NCBI GenBank assembly: GCA_964491265.1
Contig: CAZBFP010000002.1
Span: 186,001 to 250,000, forward strand
Length of the DNA stretch: 64,000 bases
Direction: 5' to 3'
DNA from: JBBAGC01 sp964491265
GTDB lineage: Bacteria > Spirochaetota > UBA4802 > UBA5550
The notes beneath the pieces are model-generated. The model ran no database searches. It was not told the DNA's origin and worked only from the letters and a program-made list of their open reading frames with translations. The first letter of the stretch is position 1; each line of letters opens with the position of its first letter. Positions 17,038 through 25,504 of this stretch are shown in pieces. Both the position numbers and the translations under genes were made by a program.

Positions 17038-17652
17038 TTAATCCTTAAGGAGAGATATAAAGTCTTTTATAATGAGAGGGAAAATTTCCTCCGGGTCCAT
17101 GGAACCGTCAAGAATCATAAATCGTTGATCCTGAATTGAATGAAAATTTTCCCGCACCTGTTTTAGAAAAGAAACCTTCTCAAATATTTCCCTTTTTCCT
17201 GAGCTGCTTCTTTTTATAATCCGGTCCATGGCTGCTTCAGGGTCAAGGTCGAGAAAGTAGACCCTTTCAGGGAGGGGAAAATTAAGAGCCATATTTCTTT
17301 TTATTATTTCCTCAGGGGGCATTTCCGCGCAACCCTGGTATGCGGCATTGGAGTAGAAGTATCTGTCCATGATTATGGTTTTACCCGATTCAAGGGCGGG
17401 ATTAATGTTAAGTAAAACATCTTCAATTCTGTCTTTAATGAACATGCTGATCTGCTCCTCCACAGGGGGGGGAGGCTCCATTGAGAGCATTTTTCTTATT
17501 TTGATTCCCCACTCCCCCCCGGTGGGCTCGGAAAGCTTTATGCAGTTAAGCCCTTTTTCAAGAGCAAAGTTGTAGAGCATTTCACACTGTGTCGATTTCC
17601 CTGCTCCGTCAATCCCTTCAAAGAGAATAAATCTTCCTCTGGTATGGTTCAT
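17038..17652 (-). CDS. tmk: Thymidylate kinase (dTMP kinase)
   Basis: Phosphorylates dTMP to dTDP with ATP. 204 residues, normal length. The P loop is FEGIDGAGKSTQ (residues 8-19). DRYFYSNAAYQG carries the DR(Y/F) substrate motif. The lid region is RIIKRSSSGKREIFEK. It sits between the CysZ-like gene (1-bp overlap) and the SppA fusion, and all three are probably co-transcribed. Confidence 0.96.
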   Translation of the reverse strand: MNHTRGRFILFEGIDGAGKSTQCEMLYNFALEKGLNCIKLSEPTGGEWGIKIRKMLSMEPPPPVEEQISMFIKDRIEDVLLNINPALESGKTIIMDRYFYSNAAYQGCAEMPPEEIIKRNMALNFPLPERVYFLDLDPEAAMDRIIKRSSSGKREIFEKVSFLKQVRENFHSIQDQRFMILDGSMDPEEIFPLIIKDFISLLKD

Positions 17653-18425
17653 CAGTAATTACCTCTGGTGAGCGCAGGCTCCATATATTTTTTAAATGAA
17701 ATCGCAGCTCCTACTGTGGCAGCATTAAGTCCCAGAAATCCTGCTACAGGGATAAAGGATATGAGGAAAAAAGCGACCCCATTCCCTGCAAGGGTTTTTT
17801 TGAATCTCCAGCAGATCCTCAATTTTTCCCTGAAAGAATAGAATCTCTTTTCCAGAGGGTAGTCAAAAAACTGAAAACCGTAGAAAAAGGCGGTAAAGAA
17901 AAAATTCAAAAATGCGTAAATAAAAGAGCCGCCAGGGAAAAAATTAAGGAAAAGAAAAAGTATGTTTAGAAACAGAAGAAGAAATATAAGCTTAAGTGCA
18001 TTTTTTGTGGTGCGTATTATATCTTTAATCGATTCGACAAATGAAAGGTTACTTTCAGGTGATATCCCTGAATATATCTCCTCGGTTTTTGAGGAGAGAA
18101 AATCGAGAAAGGGTGATGCAATAATTGTTCCTGCTATGGAATAAAATAAAATTGTTGTAATGAGCAGAATAACAAAGATTACAGGGGACAGGATTAGACT
18201 TAAAAAATTGATATACCAGGCATCCCCGGAGAGGAAACTGTGAAGCCAGGGATTTATACTGTTATAGGAGAAATAAAAGATTCCGCTTAATATTATTATA
18301 TTGAGCAGGAATGGAACAATGAAGTATTTGATAAGACTTTTATTCTGCGAAACAAAGCTGAAAGAATTAAAAACATCAGCAAACCCGCCCGATGCTGTAT
18401 CAGTTATCTTAATTTTTTTAAACAT
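17652..18425 (-). CDS. EI24/CysZ-like integral membrane protein
   Basis: 257 residues with about four to six membrane helices: LIKYFIVPFLLNIIILSGIF, FVILLITTILFYSIAGTIIA, IFLLLFLNILFLFLNF and 'AFFLISFIPVAGFLGLNAA'. The 'ASPFLDFLSSKTEEIYSG' loop is characteristic of the EI24/CysZ family, some members of which help sulfate uptake in proteobacteria. With no sulfur genes nearby, sulfate transport is not claimed. The start ATG lies just beyond a dispersed repeat, and the stop overlaps the tmk start. Confidence 0.75.
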   Translation of the reverse strand: MFKKIKITDTASGGFADVFNSFSFVSQNKSLIKYFIVPFLLNIIILSGIFYFSYNSINPWLHSFLSGDAWYINFLSLILSPVIFVILLITTILFYSIAGTIIASPFLDFLSSKTEEIYSGISPESNLSFVESIKDIIRTTKNALKLIFLLLFLNILFLFLNFFPGGSFIYAFLNFFFTAFFYGFQFFDYPLEKRFYSFREKLRICWRFKKTLAGNGVAFFLISFIPVAGFLGLNAATVGAAISFKKYMEPALTRGNY

Positions 18426-18440
18426 ATTTACCCTTGTTTT

Positions 18441-18635
18441 CTCCCTGTCCCCAAAGGGGGTACGAGTTATCTATTATCACTCTGAAAATATAATTGTTAC
18501 CACTTCGATAACTATTTCCTTGATATTGTTCCGTAAATCTTTTGCAGGTTCAACAATATAAAGGATCTCTTAATACTTTGATTTATCTACTTACTCATGT
18601 TTTTGTTTTACGTGCCCCCTTTGGGGGACAGGGGG
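18441..18635. repeat. DUF559-remnant inverted-repeat element, copy C
   Basis: Left terminus CTCCCTGTCCCC-AAAGGGGGTACG (18441-18464), right terminus CGTGCCCCCTTTGGGGGACA.. (18611-18635). The interior closely matches copy B, including the minus-strand tail 18477-18569 (EILYIVEPAKDLRNNIKEIV...). Protein-level similarity of B and C despite nucleotide changes suggests common descent from a coding element. The remaining 18636-18771 has no gene. Confidence 0.8.
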
Positions 18636-18771
18636 CTGACTCCAGAATATTTGGGAACAAATGATATTATTACATTTCCCGAAAATTCGGAGTGAGCCGA
18701 AAATGAGTCTATAATAAATGTTATAAAATTAACATTGATATGATGTAACATTACTTCAGCGATAAAATAAT

Positions 18772-19740
18772 TCAACTGTTTTTAATGAATTTTTTAGAAG
18801 CCTTTTCGAGCCTGTCCATAATGGCGGCTCCAAGTCCGTTATAGGGGAGCGGTTCTGCGTAGATTGTGTCTATATCCATTGAGTCAAGGGTGTGAAGATG
18901 TGAAAAGAGGTTTGCTGCAGCCTCTTTCAGGTCCCCTTTCTGCGAAAGTAGAAGGGTTCTTTCTGCAGGGGACTTCTGCAGGGGGGTAGTAAAATAAAGG
19001 AATCCCCCCCTTATGTCATCTGCGGGTGCAGAGTCTGTAATAATGATCCGTTTTTCAGGGGAGTAGTGCCAGGGGAGCTGTCCCGGTGCTTCCGGAATAT
19101 CACCTGCATTTTTAATAAGAACTTTTTCTCCTGCGCAATCTTCAATCTCCTCCAGTGCTATACCGCCACTGCGGAGAAGGTATAATCCCGATGAGTCGAT
19201 TTTGATTATAGTTGATTCAATACCCACTGAACATGGGCCGCCGTCAAGTATCATATCAATATCATTATGCAGCTGACTTTCCACATGCCGGGCAGTTGTG
19301 GGGCTGAGACATCCGAAACGGTTGGCACTTGGAGCAGCAATCGGTGTCCCTGAGGCTTTAATCAGTGCAAGCGCCACAGGGTGTGAGGGAATTCTTACTG
19401 CAACTGTATTCAATCCGGATGTGACCAGATCAGGGACAATATCTTTTTTCTCAAGTACAAGAGTAAGGGGGCCGGGCCAGAATTTTCCCGTCAGTTTTTC
19501 CGCTCTTCTGTCAATGTTCAGGCAGAGTTTATCCAGTGTGCTTATCTCTGCAATATGTACAATGAGGGGATCGAAAAAGGGCCTCTTTTTTGCTTCAAAA
19601 ATACCTGCCACTGCCGAAGGGTTAAGGGCATCAGCCCCAAGGCCGTAAACAGTTTCAGTGGGGAAGGAGACAATTCCCCCGGCTTTTATTATTTCAGCTG
19701 CCCGGGCAATTGTTTCAGGTGTGGCTTTTACAAGAGGCAT
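18772..19740 (-). CDS. Threonylcarbamoyl-AMP synthase (Sua5 type)
   Basis: Makes threonylcarbamoyl-AMP from Thr, bicarbonate and ATP for the t6A37 modification of tRNA. 322 residues. The YrdC domain occupies 1-205 with GGIVSFPTETVYGLGADA, KKRPFFDPLIVHI, FWPGPLTLVLEK, VAVRIPSHP, SGTPIAAPSANRFGCLSPT and the 'GGPCSVGIESTIIK' loop. Residues 215-322 form the extra Sua5 C-terminal domain (PGQLPWHYSPEKRIII), so it is the long Sua5/YwlC form rather than the short YrdC/TsaC form. Monocistronic in appearance. Confidence 0.93.
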   Translation of the reverse strand: MPLVKATPETIARAAEIIKAGGIVSFPTETVYGLGADALNPSAVAGIFEAKKRPFFDPLIVHIAEISTLDKLCLNIDRRAEKLTGKFWPGPLTLVLEKKDIVPDLVTSGLNTVAVRIPSHPVALALIKASGTPIAAPSANRFGCLSPTTARHVESQLHNDIDMILDGGPCSVGIESTIIKIDSSGLYLLRSGGIALEEIEDCAGEKVLIKNAGDIPEAPGQLPWHYSPEKRIIITDSAPADDIRGGFLYFTTPLQKSPAERTLLLSQKGDLKEAAANLFSHLHTLDSMDIDTIYAEPLPYNGLGAAIMDRLEKASKKFIKNS

Positions 19741-19966
19741 CTTTTCCCCGCTTAATTTATTGAAGTATAGGACATGATTTGATAAAAGAGGGGGGAGTCA
19801 ATTTTTTTTTGAATGTCAGTTTTCTAATAATCTCAATTCACAATTGTATCAGCCAGGCTCTGTTTAGCCCCCCCATTGTTAAGGCTGACTACTATTTACT
19901 TCTTTCAATGGATAATCAAATCGGCTGCGCCCCGGCGGAATGAATTTTTCTCTCTAAAAATCCTTA

Positions 19967-20050
19967 TCAGCCCCCCTCCGGGGGGTTTGAGGGCAGTTGC
20001 GAAACTTTGAAGCTCTTAACTTAATGGCATTGCCCCCCGGAGGGGGCTGA
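19967..20050. repeat. 84-bp inverted repeat with CCCCCCTCCGGGGGG ends
   Basis: TCAGCCCCCCTCCGGGGGG (19967-19985) faces CCCCCCGGAGGGGGCTGA (20033-20050), near-perfect except for one C. The spacer contains CTTAACTTAATGGCATTG, shared with the insertion in the repeat at 11853-12052. A solitary CCCCCTCCGGGGG lies at about 20131. The remainder of the long gap 19741-20356 shows no convincing gene; it is mixed, with a GC-richer patch at about 20150-20260 that may be decayed sequence. Confidence 0.65.
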
Positions 20051-20356
20051 TTTACTCATTTTATATTTTTTTGACATATTCATACTACTTCAGCATTGAT
20101 ATAATATAAATATGAACAGGAATTTATTGATCCCCCTCCGGGGGAAGCCGGAATAAGTTTATTCAGCACACCGGGTTTATCGGCTGGGGCCCGGGAGCAA
20201 AAATGCGGGTAGTAGTGAGCTTGTTAAGCAGGGGGATTGTGCCGGCTTTATCAATGGGTGATTACAGGTCAATATCTATAAGATTTTGGGATATAATAAC
20301 AAAAAAACAGGAAAAGTTAAAATAACTCAATTCGTGCGAAAAAAATGCAATTAGTC

Positions 20357-20385
20357 TTGACAATAATGGCGGAGAAAGCTATACT
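20357..20385 (+). promoter_or_regulatory. Near-consensus sigma-70 promoter of the restriction-modification operon
   Basis: TTGACA (20357-20362), exactly 17 bp, then TATACT (20380-20385), about 30 bp before the first hsd gene. It is the best promoter match I found in the window. TTCGTG (20331-20336) and its inverse CACGAA (20391-20396) flank it symmetrically and could be operator halves; this last point is speculative. Confidence 0.65.
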
Positions 20386-20415
20386 TAACTCACGAACTTA
20401 ATTATTGCAAATCAA

Positions 20416-21024
20416 ATGGCGGGTATGGACAAAGTTATACATCTTCAAAATGTCGCACAGATAAATTCGGGTTATCAATTCAGGAATGATTCCCCGGAAC
20501 TATCATCCGGAGATTGGAAATTTATTCAGATGAGAGATGTCGATTCTGACAATACAATTATTCCTGATGCAGTGATAGATGTTGACCCTAAGTTAAAAGA
20601 GAGTTCAGTTGATAAATATTTATTAAAAACCGGAGATATTCTTTTTAAAAACAGGGGCGCAAAAAATGGTGCTGCTCTCTATAATCTTGACTGGCCAAAA
20701 ACAATAGCTTCACATCAGTTTCTTGTAATTCGTTTAACAGATGCCGGTATTATTCCTGAATATTTAGCCTGGTACATAAACAGTGAAACTGCCCGTTTAT
20801 ATTTCAAACAGCAGGCTGCGGGTACAACAACACTTTTAGTTCAAAAAAGAACACTGGAGGAACTTGAAGTTATTGTTCCTCCTATTGATGTACAGGAGAA
20901 TATTATCAAAATTGGGTCTCTTCAAAGACGAGAAAAAAAATTAATAGAACGTAGAATTCAGCTGAAGAGTAAGTATGTAGATAATATTTTGTCGGAATAT
21001 ATAAACAGTATGAGGGAAATCTAA
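20416..21024 (+). CDS. Type I restriction specificity-like protein, single target-recognition domain
   Basis: 202 residues, about half a normal HsdS. One TRD spans 5-155 (INSGYQFRN..., FIQMRDV, LLKTGDILFKNRGAKNG, YLAWYINSETARLYF), and one conserved coiled-coil helix follows (VPPIDVQENIIKIGSLQRREKKLI). Half-size HsdS proteins can dimerise to read a symmetric site. Its stop overlaps the hsdM start (TAATG), and a second, full-length HsdS lies 4.5 kb downstream. Whether this is an alternative specificity subunit or a truncated relic cannot be told from sequence. No strong Shine-Dalgarno precedes the ATG. Confidence 0.75.
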   Translation: MAGMDKVIHLQNVAQINSGYQFRNDSPELSSGDWKFIQMRDVDSDNTIIPDAVIDVDPKLKESSVDKYLLKTGDILFKNRGAKNGAALYNLDWPKTIASHQFLVIRLTDAGIIPEYLAWYINSETARLYFKQQAAGTTTLLVQKRTLEELEVIVPPIDVQENIIKIGSLQRREKKLIERRIQLKSKYVDNILSEYINSMREI

Positions 21025-22523
21025 TGCCACAGACAAAGAAAATAAACCAGAATGAAATAAATGCAGTTGCCTGGAAAGCCTGTGACACTTTCAGGGGGGT
21101 TGTAGATCCATCGGAATATAAAAACTATATACTGGTATTTCTGTTTTTAAAATACCTCAGTGATGTATGGGGAGAAAAGAAGCAGAAATATGAAGAGCAA
21201 TACAAGGGTGATAAAGAGAGAATCGGACGCAAACTCAGCAGGGAATCCTTTATTCTCCCTGAGGGCTGCAGTTTCTATGATATATATAATAAACGTGATG
21301 AAGCAAATATCGGTGAAATAATAAACATAGCACTGGATCATATAGAAGAATCGAACAAGTCAAAACTTGAGGGTGTATTCAGGAATATCGATTTTAATTC
21401 AGAGGGGAATCTTGGTCAAACCAAAGACCGGAATAAACGGCTTAAAAATCTAATAGAGGACTTTGCAGACCCGAGACTCGACCTGCGTCCTTCAAGAATC
21501 GGGGATATTGATGTAATTGGCAATACTTATGAATACCTTATATCTCACTTTGCCAGTGATGCGGGTAAAAAAGGGGGGGAGTTTTACACACCTGCAGAGG
21601 TTGCTATTTTACTGGCAAAACTGCTGAAGCCGAAAAGTGGTGACAGAATATGCGACCCCACATGCGGTTCGAACTCTCTTTTGATTAAAGTCGCCCAGGA
21701 GATTGCTGATCAGAATTTCTCTCTCTATGGTCAGGAAAGCAACGGCAGTACCTGGGCCCTTGGTAAAATGAACATGTTCCTTCATGGCATAGAGAACGCA
21801 AGGATCGAATGGGGTGATACTCTTGGTAACCCTAAGCTTATCGAAAAAGACAGTTTAATGAAGTTTGATATTGTTGTGGCTAATCCCCCCTTTTCACTGG
21901 ACAAGTGGGGAGCAGATGATGCCGCGGGTGACAGGTACAGAAGGTTTCACCGGGGGATTCCTCCAAAGAGTAAAGGGGATTATGCCTTTATAACTCACAT
22001 GGTAGAAACCATGATGGAGGATACAGGGCGTGTTGGTGTTATTGTTCCTCATGGAGTTCTATTCCGCGGTGCTTCAGAAGGGAGGATACGACAGAGCATG
22101 ATAGAGGATAACCTTCTTGATGCTGTTATAGGGCTCCCTGCCAATCTTTTTTTTGGTACAGGGATTCCTGCTGCTATTCTGATTTTTAAAAAGAAACGAA
22201 GTACTAATGATGTGATTTTTATTGATGCCAGCAGGGAGTTTGTAAAGGGGACTAATCAGAATCGGTTAAGAGGCATTGATATTGATAAGATTGTTAAGAC
22301 ATATAGTGATTATAAAACCATAGATAAGTATTCCCACAGAGCATCCTTTGATGAGATAAGGGAGAATGAGTTTAATCTTAATATTCCCCGGTATGTGGAT
22401 ACCTTTGAAGAGGAAGAGGAGATTGATATTGCTGCTGTGCAGAAAGAGATTGAAGAGATTGATAAGGAACTGGTTGAAGTGAGAAAGGAGATGGATGGGT
22501 ATTTGAGGGAATTGGGATGGTGA
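21024..22523 (+). CDS. hsdM: Type I restriction-modification DNA methyltransferase
   Basis: Adenine-N6 methyltransferase subunit using S-adenosylmethionine. 499 residues, normal length. The helical HsdM N-terminal domain occupies 10-150 (AWKACDTFRGVVDPSEYKNY). The catalytic domain follows: GGEFYTPAEVAILLAKLL, motif I DPTCGSNSLLIKVA (about 210), and motif IV NPPF in FDIVVANPPFSLDKWG (about 285). The C-terminal acidic helix (EEEEEIDIAAVQKEIEEIDKE) contacts HsdS in known complexes. First large gene of the operon; all motifs intact. Confidence 0.96.
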   Translation: MPQTKKINQNEINAVAWKACDTFRGVVDPSEYKNYILVFLFLKYLSDVWGEKKQKYEEQYKGDKERIGRKLSRESFILPEGCSFYDIYNKRDEANIGEIINIALDHIEESNKSKLEGVFRNIDFNSEGNLGQTKDRNKRLKNLIEDFADPRLDLRPSRIGDIDVIGNTYEYLISHFASDAGKKGGEFYTPAEVAILLAKLLKPKSGDRICDPTCGSNSLLIKVAQEIADQNFSLYGQESNGSTWALGKMNMFLHGIENARIEWGDTLGNPKLIEKDSLMKFDIVVANPPFSLDKWGADDAAGDRYRRFHRGIPPKSKGDYAFITHMVETMMEDTGRVGVIVPHGVLFRGASEGRIRQSMIEDNLLDAVIGLPANLFFGTGIPAAILIFKKKRSTNDVIFIDASREFVKGTNQNRLRGIDIDKIVKTYSDYKTIDKYSHRASFDEIRENEFNLNIPRYVDTFEEEEEIDIAAVQKEIEEIDKELVEVRKEMDGYLRELGW

Positions 22524-22538
22524 CCTCCCCCCCTCGGT

Positions 22539-22562
22539 CCCCCTCTCCTCAAAGAGAGGGGG
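22539..22562. repeat. 9-bp hairpin after hsdM
   Basis: CCCCCTCTC, a 6-nt loop, then GAGAGGGGG. No U-run follows, so it is not a clear terminator; its wording matches common dispersed repeats. It marks the joint between hsdM and the first inserted ATPase gene, with about 115 bp of AT-rich sequence after it. Confidence 0.5.
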
Positions 22563-22679
22563 AGGTAGTTAAATAAACATAATATATACAAAAAGGTAAT
22601 TGAATAAGAATTTAGTTGAAATTAATAATTAAGCATAAACACTTAATTTCGAATTATGATATGATGGAGAATAATCCAA

Positions 22680-23927
22680 ATGGCATTACTTGAAGGTTTC
22701 AGAATACAAAATTACCGTTCATTAAAAAATGTTGCACTCGGAAGAATCGGAACTGATCAGGAATTAAAAGATGCTAAATCTTTGACGCCTCTCACTGCCG
22801 TTATCGGGAAAAATGGGGTAGGCAAAAGTTCGATTTTTGATGCTCTGGGTTTTCTTGCCAACTGTATGGACACCGATATTGATACAGCATGTAATGTTAG
22901 AAACAGGGGTGGTTTTGACAAATTGGTTTCATCAGGTTCTGAAGGTCCTATTGGTATTACTATTTATTACAGAGAATCTCAGAATGAAAGACCGATAACA
23001 TACGAAGTAAATATAAAAAAAGATGAAAAAACAGGATTGCCTATCGTAGCAAGTGAGAGATTACGGCAAAGACGCAAATTCCAGAGTAAAGGACAACCGC
23101 TGTCATTTTTAAACCTGCAGTATGGAAAGGGTGAAGCATGGACTGGCAGTGACAGCCTTGAGGGAGATAATATTGCCAGGGTGGACGTTGAGCTTGATCC
23201 ATATAAACTTGCAATTGTAACTCTTGCAGAACATTATAAAGAACACCCAAGAATTACAAAGTTTAAACATTTTATTCAGAGTTGGTATCTCAGTTATTTT
23301 ACACCTGATGCTGCGCGAAGTATACCTCAGGCAGGAATTCAGAAACATCTGAATCTGCATGGCGATAATATGGTGAACGTTGTTCAATACATGGAGCGGG
23401 CACATCCTTACATTTTCAAGCGTATATTAAAGGAGATTTCCAATAAAATTCCCGGAATTGGCGAAATTGAAACTTACCGGGATGAAGTAACTAACAATTT
23501 ATATTTGCTCTTTAAAGATAAAGGATTTGCTAAACCTTTTTCTCAACAGCAAATGTCAGATGGAACACTGAAAATGTTCTGCTATCTGCTGTTGCTTCAA
23601 GATCCGGAACCCGCACCGTTTATATGCATTGAAGAGCCGGAAAATGGTTTATATCACAAGTTATTAGAAACTTTAGCAAAAGAATTTAGAGAGCATGCTA
23701 CGGGTAAAGCGACTGGTCCCCAGGTGTTTATTACAACTCACCAGCCATATTTTGTCGATGCGTTAAGCCCGGATGAAGTTTGGATTCTTGAAAAGGGAAT
23801 AGATGGATTCTCACAAATCAGAAGAGCAAGCGGTGATCCATTAATTGTTAATATGGTTGCAGAAGGATTGCCACTGGGTGGTCTCTGGTATAGTGAATAC
23901 CTTGAAGGAGGCTTTCCTTTAAGATGA
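22680..23927 (+). CDS. OLD-like AAA ATPase (AAA_21/AAA_15 class)
   Basis: 415 residues. ABC-type ATPase core: 'EGFRIQNYRSLKNVALG' start strand, Walker A GKNGVGKSS (about 43-51), signature-like SDGTLKMFCYLLLL (about 297), Walker B FICIEEPENGLY (about 313), and switch His in ITTHQPYFVD. There is no TOPRIM domain in this chain; the next gene, overlapping by ATGA, supplies a TOPRIM-like partner. The pair thus resembles a split OLD/Gabija-type defence nuclease. No recognisable promoter lies directly upstream, so it may be read from the hsd promoter. Confidence 0.85.
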   Translation: MALLEGFRIQNYRSLKNVALGRIGTDQELKDAKSLTPLTAVIGKNGVGKSSIFDALGFLANCMDTDIDTACNVRNRGGFDKLVSSGSEGPIGITIYYRESQNERPITYEVNIKKDEKTGLPIVASERLRQRRKFQSKGQPLSFLNLQYGKGEAWTGSDSLEGDNIARVDVELDPYKLAIVTLAEHYKEHPRITKFKHFIQSWYLSYFTPDAARSIPQAGIQKHLNLHGDNMVNVVQYMERAHPYIFKRILKEISNKIPGIGEIETYRDEVTNNLYLLFKDKGFAKPFSQQQMSDGTLKMFCYLLLLQDPEPAPFICIEEPENGLYHKLLETLAKEFREHATGKATGPQVFITTHQPYFVDALSPDEVWILEKGIDGFSQIRRASGDPLIVNMVAEGLPLGGLWYSEYLEGGFPLR

Positions 23928-24589
23928 AGCATATCGAGATACTTGTTGAAGACAGTTCCGGAAAGAAGATTATTGAAATACTATTAAATAGAATTGCCGG
24001 TTTGCCAGGTGAAAAGTGTACATATCGAATTCATCCTTATAAGGGTATCGGAAGGATACCAAAAGATTTGAAAGGAAAGTCTGATCCTCAAAAAAGAATA
24101 TTGCTGGATCGTTTACATAATCTGCTGCAGGGATATGGCAAATCATTTTTGAATGAGGAATATTCAGTTCTGGTGGTAGTTGATTGTGATACAAGAAATT
24201 GTATAGATTTTAAGAATGAAATGCTTGCTGTATTGAATAAATGCAATCCAAAGCCTGTAACCATGTTTAGAATTGCGATTGAAGAAATGGAAGCCTGGTT
24301 ACTTGGAGATTTGGAGGCTGTTAATAAAGCATATCCTAAAGCCAGGAATGATATTTTGATTTCGTATAGAAATGACAGTATTTGTGGAACCTGGGAACTC
24401 CTTGCTGATGCTGTTTACTCTGGTGGAAAAGCAGTATTGAGCAAAAAATCGTATTTTGAAATCGGAACAGTTAAACATGAATGGGCAGAAAAAATTACAC
24501 CGCTTGTAAGAATTGAAGAGAATTTATCCCCAAGCTTTCATTGTTTTGTTGATGCGATTTATAAATTAAGTGGAGTGGATAAGGTTTAA
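23924..24589 (+). CDS. DUF4276 family TOPRIM-like protein
   Basis: 221 residues, start overlapping the stop of the ATPase gene by 4 bp (ATGA), indicating translational coupling. TOPRIM-like pattern: EILVEDSSGKKIIEILL (Glu in the first loop), VVVDCDTRNC (the D-x-D motif, about 85-94) and RIAIEEMEAWLLGD, which is the hallmark of DUF4276. The family is predicted to cut or nick nucleic acid when partnered with an ATPase. The acidic residues needed for metal binding appear present. I infer a two-gene defence module with the preceding ATPase; activity is untested. Confidence 0.8.
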   Translation: MKHIEILVEDSSGKKIIEILLNRIAGLPGEKCTYRIHPYKGIGRIPKDLKGKSDPQKRILLDRLHNLLQGYGKSFLNEEYSVLVVVDCDTRNCIDFKNEMLAVLNKCNPKPVTMFRIAIEEMEAWLLGDLEAVNKAYPKARNDILISYRNDSICGTWELLADAVYSGGKAVLSKKSYFEIGTVKHEWAEKITPLVRIEENLSPSFHCFVDAIYKLSGVDKV

Positions 24590-24624
24590 AGGAAAAGGGG
24601 AAGTTGTGATCAAAGATAAACCAT

Positions 24625-24770
24625 AAGTCCTGGCAGGAACCAGGCAACCATTTTTCCCGGGTGGGGAAAATGGTTAAATCGGTTGCGGCAGTCAGGGTAG
24701 AGTAACCTCGCCCCACGGTCTTGAATCTTGCCAGATCCTGACCGGGGGAGGGTGCGCGAAGGGCGGATAA
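24625..24770 (+). other. GC-rich, stem-forming segment, possible structured RNA or composite repeat
   Basis: A stretch clearly richer in G+C than its neighbours, with three self-complementary parts: CCTGG..CCAGG (24629-24644), a 13-bp stem AACCATTTTTCCC (24646-24658) with GGGGAAAATGGTT (24663-24675) around a GGGT loop, and GTCAGG (24691-24696) with CCTGAC (24737-24742). The 3' part (GGGAGGGTGCGCGAAGG) resembles the repeat at 14478-14540, so a repeat origin is as likely as a functional RNA. It lies between the DUF4276 gene and the DUF6398 gene. Confidence 0.45.
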
Positions 24771-24798
24771 GAACACTAAATTAAGGAGTTAATAAAAT

Positions 24799-25227
24799 AT
24801 GAAAAATGATCCGGTAGTAAAAATTAAAGCGGATGAGCTTAAAGAAATGACCTCTTCTTTTTGCATTCAGTTTCTGGATGAGGAGTATAAAAATTTATGT
24901 AATAAGCTTGTCGACAAAATGTCCAGGAAAAGAGCTGTTCCGTTTTTATCCGGGAAAAAAGAAATCTGGGCATCGGCAGTTGTTTATGCGATAGGATCGA
25001 TCAATTTTCTTTTTGATAAAAGTTTTACTCCTTACGCAACCGCCGATGATATTTGCGGTTTTTTCAAAACCAGCAAGAGTACTACTTCTCAAAAGGCAAA
25101 GTTAATTAAAGATATGTTTAATCTGGATTACTATGATGATGAATTTTCTACGCAGAGCACGAATGACAGCAATCCAATGAATGATATGGTTATGATTAAT
25201 GGTTTCATTGTTAATAAAAAAGGGTAA
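24799..25227 (+). CDS. DUF6398 family protein, helix-turn-helix-like
   Basis: 142 residues, soluble. Family-like features: 'LVDKMSRKRAVPFLSGKKEIWASAVVYAIGSINFLFDKS' (about 38-76), followed by a helix-turn-helix-like 'TADDICGFFKTSKSTTSQKAKLIKDM'. The start ATG follows GGAG. DUF6398 has no established role; the C-terminal third looks like an all-helical DNA-binding module. It is an accessory gene in the defence island, without an overlapping partner. Confidence 0.7.
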   Translation: MKNDPVVKIKADELKEMTSSFCIQFLDEEYKNLCNKLVDKMSRKRAVPFLSGKKEIWASAVVYAIGSINFLFDKSFTPYATADDICGFFKTSKSTTSQKAKLIKDMFNLDYYDDEFSTQSTNDSNPMNDMVMINGFIVNKKG

Positions 25228-25390
25228 AGTTCAGTCAGGACATATATCATAAATAATCCATTGCAGAGTCGTCATGAATCAGATTGTTATGAATTATGAC
25301 ATGTAATTATTATTGTAACGGGATGTACTGTGTGATTTGTGACCAAAAAATTCTGTTCCGGGGAAATTTTGTATGTACCGGGAAAAATTT

Positions 25391-25419
25391 GTAGAGACAA
25401 GGCATTGCCTTGTCTCTAC
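25391..25419. repeat. 29-bp perfect hairpin of the GTAGAGAC type
   Basis: GTAGAGACAAGGCA, one central T, then TGCCTTGTCTCTAC: a 14-bp perfect inverted repeat. Related GTAGAGAC..GTCTCTAC palindromes are known as highly repeated mini-hairpins in cyanobacteria and other phyla. Only one copy is in this window. It sits in the 277-bp gap before the full hsdS, which otherwise contains no gene. Confidence 0.75.
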
Positions 25420-25504
25420 ACGGCAAATAATATGTAACCGGAATGTTCAAATGATTATTTCATAAATGGGAATATTGATAAAATAAAACAGGTTTTCGGA
25501 TATA

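Noticed and set aside
24495..24776. Minus-strand 93-codon ORF over the DUF4276 3' end and the GC-rich segment
   Set aside because: It runs antisense to DUF4276 for nearly a third of its length, has no Shine-Dalgarno support, and its G+C-rich half is better explained by the stem-forming or repeat segment.
25391..25419. CRISPR repeat or spacer
   Set aside because: Only one copy, perfectly palindromic and without regular spacing; no cas genes in the window.
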